A stretch of 64,000 bases of DNA from Oscillospiraceae bacterium (GCA_910575505.1 CAJTFK010000002.1:62001-126000), one strand, 5' to 3'; counted from the first letter of the stretch, positions 25,314 to 33,552 are shown. Notes: generated by a model from the letters alone, not told the origin. Numbers and translations: made by a program.

Positions 25314-25345
25314 AAAAGCCCCTGTCCTGACGGACAGGGGCTTTC
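25314..25345 (-). terminator. Terminator of the small membrane protein gene
   Basis: AAGCCCCTGTCC (25316-25327) pairs with GGACAGGGGCTT (25332-25343) around a TGAC loop. On the minus strand it is followed by TTTTCG, 15 nt after the stop codon at 25360. Confidence 0.85.
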
Positions 25346-25359
25346 TCGCTCACGCCGCT

Positions 25360-25545
25360 TCAGGCATACAGCTCCTCGTCGGCGTAATCGTCATATTCAG
25401 AGCTGAATCTCTGGCGCAGACGGTTTCTCATGCCGCAGCAGCCCACGCTCAGGTCGTGCCATCCGCCGATCAGCAGGCAGACAACAGCGGCGAAGGCCAG
25501 GCTGGCGCCGATGATCTTCATAACCATACTCGCGGTTTTGCTCAT
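25360..25545 (-). CDS. Small single-span membrane protein
   Basis: 61 residues: one hydrophobic helix (about residues 8-28), then a Gly/Cys pair and an acidic, Tyr-rich C-terminal tail (SSEYDDYADEELYA). AGGAGG lies 8 nt before the ATG, a promoter is present at 25590-25618, and a strong terminator follows, so the gene looks real despite its size. I do not recognise the family; it resembles the many short clostridial envelope proteins of unknown role. Confidence 0.7.
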   Translation of the reverse strand: MSKTASMVMKIIGASLAFAAVVCLLIGGWHDLSVGCCGMRNRLRQRFSSEYDDYADEELYA

Positions 25546-25589
25546 AGCAAGATCCTCCTGTTTTTCATATTTGAGCTTATGCAGAGATT

Positions 25590-25618
25590 ATGATACACCA
25601 TTTTGAAGAATTTTACAA
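25590..25618 (-). promoter_or_regulatory. Promoter of the small membrane protein gene
   Basis: On the minus strand TTGTAA (25613-25618), 17-nt spacer, TATCAT (25590-25595), 45 nt before the start at 25545. Confidence 0.6.
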
Positions 25619-25910
25619 GGGTTTTCTTGGCACATCCCTTTTAAGGAAAGTACCGCCGAATATAAATACCGCCGGCTTCACTCATCTGATACAGCAACAG
25701 GGAACAGGCCAAGGGCAATTCCGGCTTATTTCTTATCCTTGCATCCTTGCAGCAGGCAGAAAAATTTATATTTCATAGCAAAAAGGGGGATGTTCCCAGA
25801 TTGCTCCAGCATTGCAACTGCTCGTTGCGCATGTGCTCAGCGGACTATATAGAAGTCAATCGGGTGTTTCAGTATCATTTACCTATCATAAATAAGGAGG
25901 AAAGAAACCT
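25619..25910. other. AT-rich intergenic segment, no gene seen
   Basis: Nearly 300 nt of lower GC than the surroundings. The only open frames are short and lack ribosome sites. It marks the left side of an AT-rich patch that contains the XRE regulator at 25911; I see no tRNA, integrase or clear attachment repeat at its borders. Confidence 0.4.
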
Positions 25911-26378
25911 ATGATATTTTCAGAAAAACTTCTGACGCTGCGAAAGGCAAAAGGCATCACACAAGAACAATTAGCCGAGAAGCTTGATGTCTCCAGACAG
26001 TCTGTTTCTAAATGGGAAAGCGGCCAATCTGTGCCTGAATTGGAAAAGATTGCGGCATTGAGTGCATTTTTTGACGTTTCTACCGACTACCTGTTGAAAT
26101 CATCGGAAATTGATGATTTATCTGTGAAAACCGAAATGCTGGAAAAGCAGCAACAGCAGATGCTTATTCGCGAACAACGGCAGCAGCAGATTGGGACTTG
26201 TATTCTGTACACGGTTGCTGTGTATCTGGTATTCTTTGCAATATGCTTTGTTGAGCATGACCTTCGTTTTTCCTTGGAGGCAGATGTGTTTGGAAAACCG
26301 GTTATATTGGCGGAATTTTTTATCGCAGCTGCTGTCGTTATCGTTATATGGGTCCGAAAACTTGGGAAAAGACAATAG
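25911..26378 (+). CDS. XRE-family HTH regulator with C-terminal membrane segments
   Basis: 155 residues. The HTH lies at residues 6-60 with the textbook blocks KGITQEQLAEKLDVSRQSVS and KWESGQSVPELEKIAALS. A Gln-rich linker (residues 78-95) leads to two hydrophobic helices (about 98-116 and 131-148), so the repressor is probably membrane-tethered. AGGAGG precedes the ATG. Base composition and codon choice (AAA, TTG, ATT) are much more AT-rich than the neighbours, which suggests recent acquisition. The gene ends in TAG. No partner gene follows; the next 240 nt look degraded. Confidence 0.85.
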   Translation: MIFSEKLLTLRKAKGITQEQLAEKLDVSRQSVSKWESGQSVPELEKIAALSAFFDVSTDYLLKSSEIDDLSVKTEMLEKQQQQMLIREQRQQQIGTCILYTVAVYLVFFAICFVEHDLRFSLEADVFGKPVILAEFFIAAAVVIVIWVRKLGKRQ

Positions 26379-26620
26379 CATAAAGGGGAAATATGGTGGT
26401 CTTCAGTTTGAAGGCCACTATATTTATATACGCTGTTCCGTTATTTCGGCGAAGGACTGGAAAAATTGAGCATTCGCAGCACCAACCTGAAAAGGGACCT
26501 GGCATATCCCCTTGTGCATTCTATCAGGCGGGGGAGGCGCAGGGGACCTCCGCATCCGCCTGTCTCCCAGTTATGACTGTCTTCCGGAGACGGGCCGGGG
26601 CAGAGCCCGGCCCCGGCAGG

Positions 26621-27181
26621 CTACGAAAAGCCGATTCTTCCCGATGCGCCTGCGTCCGCCCGGTCTTCCGGCTGGCGGAGGACCGCATAGCGGTCATGGG
26701 GCATGTCGATGCCCCGATAGTGCTTGACCCAGCTGTCCCGGACCGTCATGCCCAGCCGGACAGCCACTTTTTGGGAGGCGGTATTTGTATCTCGGATGAT
26801 GGAGCAGACCTCCCCGGCGTCCAGAGTCTCAAAGGCGTACCGCTTGCAGGCCAGGGCAGCCTCCAGGGCGAAGCCCCGATGCCAACAGGCCCGCTGAAAC
26901 AGGTAGCCGATTTCCAGCACCTCCCGGCCCTTCCAGGGCTGCATCGTCAGTCCGCACTGGCCAATCATCTCCCCGGTCTCCTTCAGGTCCGCCGCCCACA
27001 GGCCGAAGCCCCACTTCCGATAGCGGGACGTCTGCCGCTCCAGCCATTCCCTGGCTTCCATGCCGCTGAACGCCCCTCCGTAGGCGTACATGGCTTTTTC
27101 GTCCTGCAAAATCCTGCACAGTGCCGGATAGTCAGCCGGCGTCAGCTCCCGGAGAATCAGCCGTTCTGTCTCCAGAATCAC
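26621..27181 (-). CDS. GNAT family N-acetyltransferase (RimJ/RimL-like)
   Basis: 186 residues starting with GTG at 27181, which overlaps the stop of the HAD gene (GTGA). The start LETERLILRELTPADYPAL is typical of RimJ/RimL-type GNATs; the acetyl-CoA region includes EIGYLFQRACWHRGFALEA (about residues 91-109), then NTASQKVAVRLGM near residue 133. The family acetylates protein N-termini, small molecules or antibiotics; the substrate cannot be inferred. It is the last gene of a four-gene minus-strand operon and ends in TAG. Confidence 0.88.
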   Translation of the reverse strand: MILETERLILRELTPADYPALCRILQDEKAMYAYGGAFSGMEAREWLERQTSRYRKWGFGLWAADLKETGEMIGQCGLTMQPWKGREVLEIGYLFQRACWHRGFALEAALACKRYAFETLDAGEVCSIIRDTNTASQKVAVRLGMTVRDSWVKHYRGIDMPHDRYAVLRQPEDRADAGASGRIGFS

Positions 27182-27843
27182 AGGGGCCTCCCTCCGCCGT
27201 CCGCCTGAAACATCTCCAGGAAGGATTCTATGTAATAATCCGACAGCCGCCGGACCTCCTCCTGTTCCGGCTCCGAGGGGTCATACACCGCCGCCACCCG
27301 GAAGCCCGCCGCCTTGGCGGTGCGGATGGCGTGAATGGCGTCCTCGAACACCACGGTATCCTTCTTGTTGGACCGCAGCCGCCGCAGAGCCCGCTCGTAA
27401 ATCTCCGGGCCCTCCCGCTTGCTCTGGCCCGCCTCCCGGCTGGTAATCATGCCCCGGAAATAGTCCTCGATGCCGGCGCAGCGCAGGGCGGCCTCCGCCA
27501 GGGGCCTGTCCGTGGCGGTGGCTATATACATCCAGACCCCTTCCATTTTCAGCAGGGAGAGGAATTCCACCACGCCGGGCTTGGGCCGCACCTCATGACG
27601 GTAAAAATGCTCAATCTGGTCCCAGACCTCCGCCACCAGCTCCTCCACCGTGCCGGGAAGGCCGCAGACCTCCTTACAGTAGGCGGTGCCCTCCCACAGG
27701 CCCAGGGCCGCCACCCTCAAATCCAGCTCCGGCGGGGGCTCCGCCCCGTGGCTCCGGGCCAGCCTGCCTCCCAGACTCCGCCACATGCCCATGGAGTCCA
27801 GCAGAGTGCCGTCCATATCAAAAATCGCGCTTTGCAGTCTCAT
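27178..27843 (-). CDS. HAD-superfamily hydrolase (phosphatase/phosphoglucomutase-like)
   Basis: 221 residues from the ATG at 27843, preceded by GGAAAGGAAG; the longer open frame upstream has no ribosome site. HAD motif I FDMDGTLLDS is at residues 7-16, motif II TATDRP near 104, a motif III Lys in the KREGPEIYERAL region near 140, and motif IV VFEDAIHAIRTAKAAGF near 165. The helical cap between motifs I and II marks subclass IA, the beta-phosphoglucomutase/phosphoglycolate phosphatase type. It is translationally coupled to the GNAT gene. Confidence 0.88.
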   Translation of the reverse strand: MRLQSAIFDMDGTLLDSMGMWRSLGGRLARSHGAEPPPELDLRVAALGLWEGTAYCKEVCGLPGTVEELVAEVWDQIEHFYRHEVRPKPGVVEFLSLLKMEGVWMYIATATDRPLAEAALRCAGIEDYFRGMITSREAGQSKREGPEIYERALRRLRSNKKDTVVFEDAIHAIRTAKAAGFRVAAVYDPSEPEQEEVRRLSDYYIESFLEMFQADGGGRPL

Positions 27844-27914
27844 AGCCCTTCGCTTCCTTTCCTCACGTTGCTGAATGATGATTCTACCATACTTCCTCTG
27901 AAATAACAAGGCGC

Positions 27915-28505
27915 TTACGTCCGCCACTCCGTCACGGACTCTACGGACTTCCGGGGCCGGGGCGGCGGGTCCTCTGCGGCATAGCCCACCGCCAGAGCCG
28001 CGGATACTTCACCCTCCGCGCCCAGCCAGTCCCTCAGCTCCTGATATGCAAAAAAGTGATCTCCAATCCACAGACTGCCCAGGCCCAGCTCCACGGCGGC
28101 CAGCGACATATTTTCCACCGCCGCGCCGATAGACTGGACATTGCACAGCTCAAAAATACGCTCCTCCGGCGTCAGCGAGGCGTAGAGGTCCAGCCCCAGG
28201 GCATTGACCACAAAAATCACCGCCGGGGCCTCTCCCATGATCTCCCAGGTCCGTTCCGCCCCGGCCAGATGCTGCCGGCTGTCCGACAGAAGCGGCGCGG
28301 TCTTCTCCCGCTCCAGTCCCGCCTTCATCACCGCCAGCATTTCCGCCTTCGCCTGCCCTGTGACCACCACGAAGCGCCAGGGCTGCCGGTTTTTGGAGGA
28401 TGGGGCCAGGGTCCCCGCTCTCAGAATTTCCTCCAGCAGCTCCCGGGACACCGGCCTGTCCTCATATGCCCGGATGCTCCGTCTCTGCTCCATTGCCTCT
28501 ATCAT
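27915..28505 (-). CDS. Nitroreductase family protein
   Basis: 196 residues from the ATG at 28505 (GGGAGG 8 nt upstream). FMN-binding signatures are RRSIRAYEDRPVS near residue 8 and GTLAPSSKNRQPWRFVVV near residues 30-47. The middle FELCNVQSIGAAVENMSLAA block and GLGSLWIGD near residue 143 complete the nitro_FMN fold. Members are NAD(P)H-dependent flavin oxidoreductases of broad specificity. It follows the membrane-protein gene by 4 nt and precedes the HAD gene by 71 nt. Confidence 0.9.
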   Translation of the reverse strand: MIEAMEQRRSIRAYEDRPVSRELLEEILRAGTLAPSSKNRQPWRFVVVTGQAKAEMLAVMKAGLEREKTAPLLSDSRQHLAGAERTWEIMGEAPAVIFVVNALGLDLYASLTPEERIFELCNVQSIGAAVENMSLAAVELGLGSLWIGDHFFAYQELRDWLGAEGEVSAALAVGYAAEDPPPRPRKSVESVTEWRT

Positions 28506-28509
28506 CTCT

Positions 28510-29016
28510 TCATCCTCCCGTTTTCTGCCGGACTGCATAGAAGAAAAAAACCGCCGCCAGCCCTAGCGCCGCCAGCAGGCACCACAGCAGGTCCCGTTTC
28601 AGATACTCGTCCCGGCGTGAGGGCGGAGCCAGGCAGAGAATCAGCACCTGAAGGACCAGAAACGCCGCCGTGTCCAGACAGGCCAGGCCGTTGAGGACCT
28701 CCATCAGCGCCGAACGGGGGGCGGCCTTCGGCAGGGAATTATAGGGATAGGCGATGATCCCCAGCAGGAGAAAAATTCCCAAAAACCACTTCCAGCTCCT
28801 CCGGCTGAACCCGCTCAGCCGGTCATAGAGGCGGCGGTTCCGCCACTGGCGGTCCCGCTCTGCCGCCCGGGCTTTCCGCTGCGCCTCCAGCAGCGCCGTC
28901 AGGGCCTCCCGCTCCGGCGGCAAAAGAGGGCGCTTTTTAATCAGGGTCCCGGCGGTGCCGAAGTCGCCCCGGAGAATCAGGCCCTCTATCTTTTCGTAAT
29001 CCAGACCCTTCTTCAC
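28510..29016 (-). CDS. Membrane protein of unknown function
   Basis: 168 residues if translation begins at the GTG at 29016, which has GGGAGG 7 nt upstream; an ATG at 29040 is the alternative. A basic, soluble helical region (residues 1-65, Arg/Glu/Ala-rich) precedes three hydrophobic helices (about residues 75-95, 105-130 and 140-160). It is the first gene of the operon with nitroreductase, HAD and GNAT genes. I recognise no family. Confidence 0.65.
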   Translation of the reverse strand: MKKGLDYEKIEGLILRGDFGTAGTLIKKRPLLPPEREALTALLEAQRKARAAERDRQWRNRRLYDRLSGFSRRSWKWFLGIFLLLGIIAYPYNSLPKAAPRSALMEVLNGLACLDTAAFLVLQVLILCLAPPSRRDEYLKRDLLWCLLAALGLAAVFFFYAVRQKTGG

Positions 29017-29073
29017 CCTGTTTCCTCCCTTTGGGTCCATGGGACCCGTTTCCTCCACCCCCGCCGGACGGGG

Positions 29074-29110
29074 AAAGCGGGGGAATCCCGCCGGACTCCC
29101 CCGCTCTTTT
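29074..29110. terminator. Terminator after ilvE
   Basis: AGCGGGGGA (29076-29084) pairs with TCCCCCGCT (29097-29105). The plus strand continues CTTTTT and the minus strand TTTCC. It lies 18 nt beyond the ilvE stop and separates it from the next minus-strand operon. Confidence 0.7.
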
Positions 29111-29127
29111 TCATGAAACGCCGGTTC

Positions 29128-30204
29128 TCAGCCCTTGCACACAGGCACGGTCCAGCCCTTGGTGTCGGCAATCTTGCCCCACTGGATGCCGGTCATGGTG
29201 TCATAGAGCTTCTGGGTGATGGGCCCGATCTTTCCGTCGCTGATAAAGACCTTTTCGCCCTTCCAGTCCAGCTCCTTGACGGGGGAGACCACGGCGGCGG
29301 TGCCGGTGCCGAAGACCTCCTCCAGCCGGCCTTCCCGGCCGGCCTTCATCACATCGGCAATGTCCAGGGGGCCCTCCACGACCTCATAGCCCCAGTCCTT
29401 CAGCAGCTCGATGCAGCTGCGGCGGGTGACGCCGGGGAGCACAGTGCCGGTGCAGGCCGCCGTGTAGATTTTCCCGTCAATCTTGAACATGATGTTCATG
29501 CTGCCGACTTCCTCGACGTATTTCTTCTCAACGCCGTCCAGCCATAGCACCTGAGCAAAGCCCTTCTGCTCCGCCAGCTCGCCGGCCTTGATGGACGCGG
29601 CGTAGTTGCCGCCGCACTTGGTGAAGCCCGTCAGGCCCGGGGCGGCCCGGATGTACTCGTCTTCCACGTAGATGCGGACGGGGTTGATGCCCTCGGCGTA
29701 ATAAGCTCCGGAGGGGGCGCAGATGATGGCGAACAGATAGTGCTTGCTGGCGTGAACGCCCAGTCCCACGTCGGTGGCGAAGACGAAGGGCCGGATGTAC
29801 AGGGAAGCGCCGTCAATATGAGGCACCCAGTCCTTTTCCAGCTCCACCAGCGCCTTCACGGCCTGGACAAAATCATCCACGGGAATGGTGGGAATGCACA
29901 TCCGGTCGGAGGAGTCCTGCATCCGCTGGCCGTTGCACTCCGGGCGGAAGAGCTGGATGTCGTTGCCGGCGGTGCGGTAGGCCTTCATGCCCTCAAACAG
30001 CTCCTGGGCATAGTGAAACACCACCGTGGCGGGGTCCATGGGGAAGGGGCCGTAGGGGACGATGCGGGGGTCGTGCCAGCCCTGACCCTCCGCGTAGTCC
30101 ATCAGGAACATATGGTCTGTAAAAATCTTGCCAAAGCCCAGCTTTGTTTCGTCGGCGGGTTTCGCCTTGGGGGCGCTGGTCCTGGTGATTTTGATATCCA
30201 ACAT
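29128..30204 (-). CDS. ilvE: Branched-chain amino acid aminotransferase
   Basis: 358 residues from the ATG at 30204 (GAGGAG upstream). A class IV PLP enzyme that interconverts Val, Leu and Ile with their 2-oxoacids. Diagnostic blocks are FHYAQELFEGMKAY near residue 66, LYIRPFVFATD near 135, the PLP-lysine segment GFTKCGGNYAAS near 190, EEVGSMNIMF near 228 and the phosphate-binding VLPGVTRRS near 253. It is transcribed alone from a strong promoter. Just upstream lies the vor operon, whose enzyme type uses branched-chain 2-oxoacids, so the two probably act in sequence. Confidence 0.96.
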   Translation of the reverse strand: MLDIKITRTSAPKAKPADETKLGFGKIFTDHMFLMDYAEGQGWHDPRIVPYGPFPMDPATVVFHYAQELFEGMKAYRTAGNDIQLFRPECNGQRMQDSSDRMCIPTIPVDDFVQAVKALVELEKDWVPHIDGASLYIRPFVFATDVGLGVHASKHYLFAIICAPSGAYYAEGINPVRIYVEDEYIRAAPGLTGFTKCGGNYAASIKAGELAEQKGFAQVLWLDGVEKKYVEEVGSMNIMFKIDGKIYTAACTGTVLPGVTRRSCIELLKDWGYEVVEGPLDIADVMKAGREGRLEEVFGTGTAAVVSPVKELDWKGEKVFISDGKIGPITQKLYDTMTGIQWGKIADTKGWTVPVCKG

Positions 30205-30251
30205 GATGAATCTCTCCTCTTCCATAAATATCTATAGGCGTCTCAGCCCCG

Positions 30252-30282
30252 CCGGGCAGGGCAGGGAACCGCCCGGTTTTTT
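30252..30282 (+). terminator. Terminator-like hairpin inside the ilvE leader, plus strand
   Basis: CCGGGC (30252-30257) pairs with GCCCGG (30271-30276), followed by six T. No plus-strand gene precedes it. On the minus strand it forms a hairpin within the ilvE 5' leader. Confidence 0.45.
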
Positions 30283-30292
30283 GCTTTAAATG

Positions 30293-30321
30293 ATTATATG
30301 CCCCCGTCCCGGCAAAGTCAA
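30293..30321 (-). promoter_or_regulatory. Promoter of ilvE
   Basis: On the minus strand TTGACT (30316-30321), 17-nt spacer, TATAAT (30293-30298), about 90 nt before the start codon; near-perfect consensus. Confidence 0.85.
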
Positions 30322-30441
30322 TGTTTTTCTCCGCCGGGGGAATTGCCGGGAAAACGGGCGGAATTGCAAGGTCTTTTTGGTGGTGCTTCCGCCCCGGGTG
30401 TGTTATGCTGTCAGCAGAACTGAACGAAGGAGGCATGTCCC

Positions 30442-30896
30442 ATGAATTTAGGCGAAAGTCTGTTTAACGCCAGGAAGAGCAGGGGGCTGACCCAGGAGGA
30501 GGCCGCCGGGAGCTGGGCGTCAGCCAGCAGACCGTTTCCAAGTGGGAGACGGGGGAGACCCTGCCGGATATCCGGCAGGCGAAGCGTCTGGCGGTGCTGT
30601 ACGGCGTTTCCCTGGACGAGCTGATTGACTTCGACGTCAGCGTGCGGGAGATTCAGGACGTCATCGACCGGACCACGGAGGAGGTCTCCGCCAAAATCGA
30701 CTGGACCAAGGCGTGGAGCCGGCAGTATCCCATTCTCGGGCGCTACCGGGACGAGGTGGACGTCTCCCGGTATGAGACGCCCCTGCTCCGCCTGCTGGAC
30801 GAGCTGGAAGCGGACTGCCGTTACAGCGCGCTGGACGCCTTCCTGGTCCTCAAGGACATTCTGGGCGGGCTCTGGAATCAGAAGAACAGCCGGTGA
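30442..30896 (+). pseudogene. XRE-family HTH regulator with a frameshift near 30507-30510
   Basis: The first 23 codons (MNLGESLFNARKSRGLTQEE...) enter the HTH, then the frame is lost at GCCGCCGGGAGC. One frame over, the protein continues without a break: ELGVSQQTVSKWETGETLPD, LYGVSLDELIDFD and on to the TGA at 30894-30896. Restoring one missing C (GCCGCCCGGGAG) joins the halves into a ~151-residue XRE regulator with a helical C-terminal domain. AAGGAGG lies 8 nt before the ATG, and an extended -10 like sequence (TGTTATGCT) lies about 40 nt upstream. A real single-base deletion or a base-call error are both possible. Confidence 0.75.
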
Positions 30897-30899
30897 AAG

Positions 30900-30942
30900 C
30901 AGGCAGGGGAGGGCCGCGGAAGTCCCTCCCCTGTCTGTTTAC
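30900..30942. terminator. Bidirectional terminator between the XRE gene and vor operon
   Basis: CAGGCAGGGGAGGG pairs with CCCTCCCCTGTCTG around a ~10-nt loop, followed by TTTAC. It lies between two convergent stops (30896 and 30951). Confidence 0.7.
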
Positions 30943-30950
30943 TTTGCGTC

Positions 30951-31493
30951 TCAGGCGGGCTTCCCGCACTCCATGCCTCTGCGCAGAGCCTCCAGATTCA
31001 GGGGGACCAGCTTGGCCTTCTTGCCGGTGAACATCTCGGCAATCATGGTCTCGATGGTCTCCTGCTTCAGCGCTCCGGTGGCAGCCACGTAGGCCCCCAG
31101 CATGACCATGTTGGCAACCTTGGCGTTGCCCAGCTCCGCAGCGATCTCGTCACAGGGGACGTAAACCGCCTGGACGTCCTCCCGGCGCACCTTGTCGGGA
31201 ATGATGCTGCTGTTGACAAACACCGTGCCCCCGGGGGCGGCGGAGGACTCAAATTTCGCCAGGGCCGCCCGGTTCATGGCGATGACCTCGCTGGGTCGCT
31301 CCACCAACGGCGCACCGATCCGCTCGTCGCTGATGATGACCGTGCAGTTGGCGGTGCCGCCCCGCATCTCCGGGCCGTAGGAGGGGACCCAGGACGCTTC
31401 CAGGTCTTCCGCCACGGCGGCTTCCACCAGGTTCTTCCCGATGGACATGACGCCCTGACCGCCGAAGCCGGAGAGAATCACTTCCTTTTTCAT
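30951..31493 (-). CDS. 2-oxoacid:ferredoxin oxidoreductase, gamma subunit
   Basis: 180 residues. The start ILSGFGGQGVMSIGKNL (residues 5-21) and PSYGPEMRGGTANC (about 37-50) are signatures of the gamma (CoA-binding) subunit of KorC/VorC-type oxidoreductases. It is the last gene of the four-gene operon, 1 nt after the beta subunit. With the other subunits it catalyses CoA-dependent oxidative decarboxylation of a 2-oxoacid with ferredoxin as acceptor. Confidence 0.93.
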   Translation of the reverse strand: MKKEVILSGFGGQGVMSIGKNLVEAAVAEDLEASWVPSYGPEMRGGTANCTVIISDERIGAPLVERPSEVIAMNRAALAKFESSAAPGGTVFVNSSIIPDKVRREDVQAVYVPCDEIAAELGNAKVANMVMLGAYVAATGALKQETIETMIAEMFTGKKAKLVPLNLEALRRGMECGKPA

Positions 31494-31494
31494 C

Positions 31495-32238
31495 TTATTT
31501 CGCCTCCGTATCCTTGATGACGCCCAGGGGATAGTAAGCGGCCATATTCTCCATCAGCCAGCGGTTGGACTCGTCAATCTCCATGCCCCAGTTGGTGGGG
31601 CAGGCCGCCAGCACCTCGATAAAGGTAAACCCGTCCCCGGCCATCTGCCTTTCAAAGGCCTTTTTCAGGGCCTTTTTGGTCTTGTTCAGGTGGGGGATAT
31701 CTGTGACGCAGACCCGCTCGGCGTAGACGCACCCGTCCAGCGTGGAGAGCATCTCGGCCACCCGGATGGGCATGCCCGCCTGTTCCCTGGTGCGGCCCAG
31801 GGGGGCGGTGGTGGCCTTCTGGCCGATGAGGGTGGTGGGGGCCATCTGGCCGCCGGTCATGCCGTAAATAGCGTTATTGATAAAGATGGTGGTAAATTTC
31901 TCCCCCCGCATGGCGGCGTGGACAATCTCCGCTGCGCCGATGGAGGCCAGGTCTCCATCTCCCTGGTAGGTAAAGACGGGCTGGTCCGGGTGAGTCCGCT
32001 TCACGGCGGTGGCCACGGCGGGCGCCCGGCCATGGGCGGCCTCGATGGTGTCGAAGGAGAAATAATTGCCCGCGAAGACGGCGCAGCCCACCGGGCAGAT
32101 GCCGATGGCGGTGTCCAGGGCGTCCATCTCCTCCAGCACCTCGCCAATGAGCTTATGTACGATGCCGTGGGCGCAGCCGGGGCAGTAGTGGAGTTCCGTG
32201 TCCTGGAGACCCTTGGTTTTCTGATAAATCGTCGTCAT
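31495..32238 (-). CDS. 2-oxoacid:ferredoxin oxidoreductase, beta (TPP-binding) subunit
   Basis: 247 residues. The cluster-ligand segment LHYCPGCAHGIVHKLI is near residue 16; ICPVGCAVF follows near 48; the TPP-binding GDGDLASIGAAEIVHA (about 93-108) and the INNAIYGMTGGQMAPT block near 120 complete the signature. It sits between alpha and gamma with 1-nt gaps, so the three are co-translated. Confidence 0.93.
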   Translation of the reverse strand: MTTIYQKTKGLQDTELHYCPGCAHGIVHKLIGEVLEEMDALDTAIGICPVGCAVFAGNYFSFDTIEAAHGRAPAVATAVKRTHPDQPVFTYQGDGDLASIGAAEIVHAAMRGEKFTTIFINNAIYGMTGGQMAPTTLIGQKATTAPLGRTREQAGMPIRVAEMLSTLDGCVYAERVCVTDIPHLNKTKKALKKAFERQMAGDGFTFIEVLAACPTNWGMEIDESNRWLMENMAAYYPLGVIKDTEAK

Positions 32239-32239
32239 G

Positions 32240-33307
32240 TCACTTGACCTCCTTCCAGGCTTCCAGAGCCGCCTGCTCCACCTCGGACACGTGAGGAATC
32301 ATGCCGCCGCTGCGGCCGTAGAACTTCACAGGCTTCTGCCCGGCCACGGCCAGGTTCACGTCGTCCAGCATCTGGCCCAGGCTCATCTCCACCGTCAGAA
32401 AGGTCTTCACCCGGTCCAGGCCGGCAATCTCCCGCAGGCGCGCATAGGGATAGGGCCACAGGGTGATGGGGCGGAACACGCCGGCCTTCACGCCCTGTCT
32501 GCGCAGGTTCTCCGCCGCCGTCTGGGCTACCCGGGAGGGGGTGCCGTAGGCCACAAGGACCAGCTCAGCGTCGTCCAGCATGATTTCCTCCCAGCGGCAC
32601 TCGTTCCGCTCCATCTCGGCGGTCTTTTTCGCCAGCTCCAGGTTATGGGCCTCGCAGGCGGGGGCGTCGATCAGCAGGGAGGTCACGAAATTGCTGTGGT
32701 CCCGCCCCCTCCGTCCGGAGGCGGCCCAGGTCTTCTTGGGCAGCTCTCTGGGGGTGCGCTCCTTCCAGACAATGGGCTCCATCATCTGTCCGATGAGGCC
32801 GTCCGCCAGCAGAATCACGGGGTTGCGGTACTGGTCGGCAATGTCAAAGGCCTCCTGGGTCAGGTCCACGGCCTCCTGAATGTTGGCGGGGGCCAGGACC
32901 ACTGTGCGGTAGTCGCCGTTGCCGCCGCCCCGGGTGGCCTGGAAGTAGTCCCCCTGAGCAGGCTGGATGGACCCCAGACCGGGGCCGCCCCGCATGACGT
33001 TCACCACCACGGCGGGCAGCTGGCAGGCGGCCATATAGCTGATGCCCTCCTGCTTCAGGCTGACGCCGGGAGAGGAGGAGGAGGTCATGGCCCGGACGCC
33101 GGAGGCCGCCGCGCCGTAGACCATGTTGACGGCGGCCAGCTCGGATTCGGCCTGGACAAACACGCCGCCGCTCTGGGGCATATGGAGGGACATGTACTCG
33201 GGAATCTCATTCTGCGGGGTGATGGGATAGCCGAAGAAGCAGCGGCAGCCAGCCCGGATAGCGGCCTCGGCTATGGCCTCGCTGCCCTTCCAGATTTCTC
33301 TTTTCAT
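32240..33307 (-). CDS. vorB: 2-oxoacid:ferredoxin oxidoreductase, alpha subunit (VorB-like, 3-methyl-2-oxobutanoate)
   Basis: 355 residues. The N-terminal GSEAIAEAAIRAGCRCFFGYPITPQNEIPEY pattern (split here as GSEAIAEAAIRAG and FFGYPITPQNEI), the TSSSSPGVSLKQEG block near residue 73, and GGPGLGSIQPAQGDYFQ near 104 match the alpha subunit of 2-oxoacid oxidoreductases, closest to those annotated as 3-methyl-2-oxobutanoate dehydrogenase VorB. The branched-chain preference is an inference from that resemblance and from ilvE next door. Confidence 0.92.
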   Translation of the reverse strand: MKREIWKGSEAIAEAAIRAGCRCFFGYPITPQNEIPEYMSLHMPQSGGVFVQAESELAAVNMVYGAAASGVRAMTSSSSPGVSLKQEGISYMAACQLPAVVVNVMRGGPGLGSIQPAQGDYFQATRGGGNGDYRTVVLAPANIQEAVDLTQEAFDIADQYRNPVILLADGLIGQMMEPIVWKERTPRELPKKTWAASGRRGRDHSNFVTSLLIDAPACEAHNLELAKKTAEMERNECRWEEIMLDDAELVLVAYGTPSRVAQTAAENLRRQGVKAGVFRPITLWPYPYARLREIAGLDRVKTFLTVEMSLGQMLDDVNLAVAGQKPVKFYGRSGGMIPHVSEVEQAALEAWKEVK

Positions 33308-33322
33308 GGGACGCGGCTCCTT

Positions 33323-33532
33323 TCAGTCTTTTTGGATGGTGATGATGGAATCGGGGCACATCTTCGCGCAGCTGGCACAGCCGATGCAGGCGGCCTCGTC
33401 CGTGCAGGTCACGGGGCGGTAGCCCTTCACGTTGGTGCCGCCGTCCAGGGCCAGAATATGCTTGGGGCAGACGCTGACGCAGAGTCCGCAGCCCTTGCAG
33501 CGGTCCTGGCGGAAGGTGAGATGGATCGCCAT
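33323..33532 (-). CDS. 2-oxoacid oxidoreductase delta subunit, 2[4Fe-4S] ferredoxin-like
   Basis: 69 residues with two complete four-cysteine motifs, CKGCGLCVSVCP (residues 14-25) and CIGCASCAKMCP (about 48-59). It is the electron-transfer subunit of the VOR complex and the first gene of the vor set. AAGGAG precedes the ATG. A MITE-like element (33553-33723) lies immediately upstream, between this gene and the P-loop ATPase gene. Confidence 0.93.
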   Translation of the reverse strand: MAIHLTFRQDRCKGCGLCVSVCPKHILALDGGTNVKGYRPVTCTDEAACIGCASCAKMCPDSIITIQKD

Positions 33533-33552
33533 GGTCTGATTTCTCCTTTCTT

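Noticed and set aside
25590..25778. 62-codon open frame on the plus strand in the AT-rich intergenic region
   Set aside because: It has no ribosome site, overlaps the promoter of the divergent small gene and its translation has no coding character.
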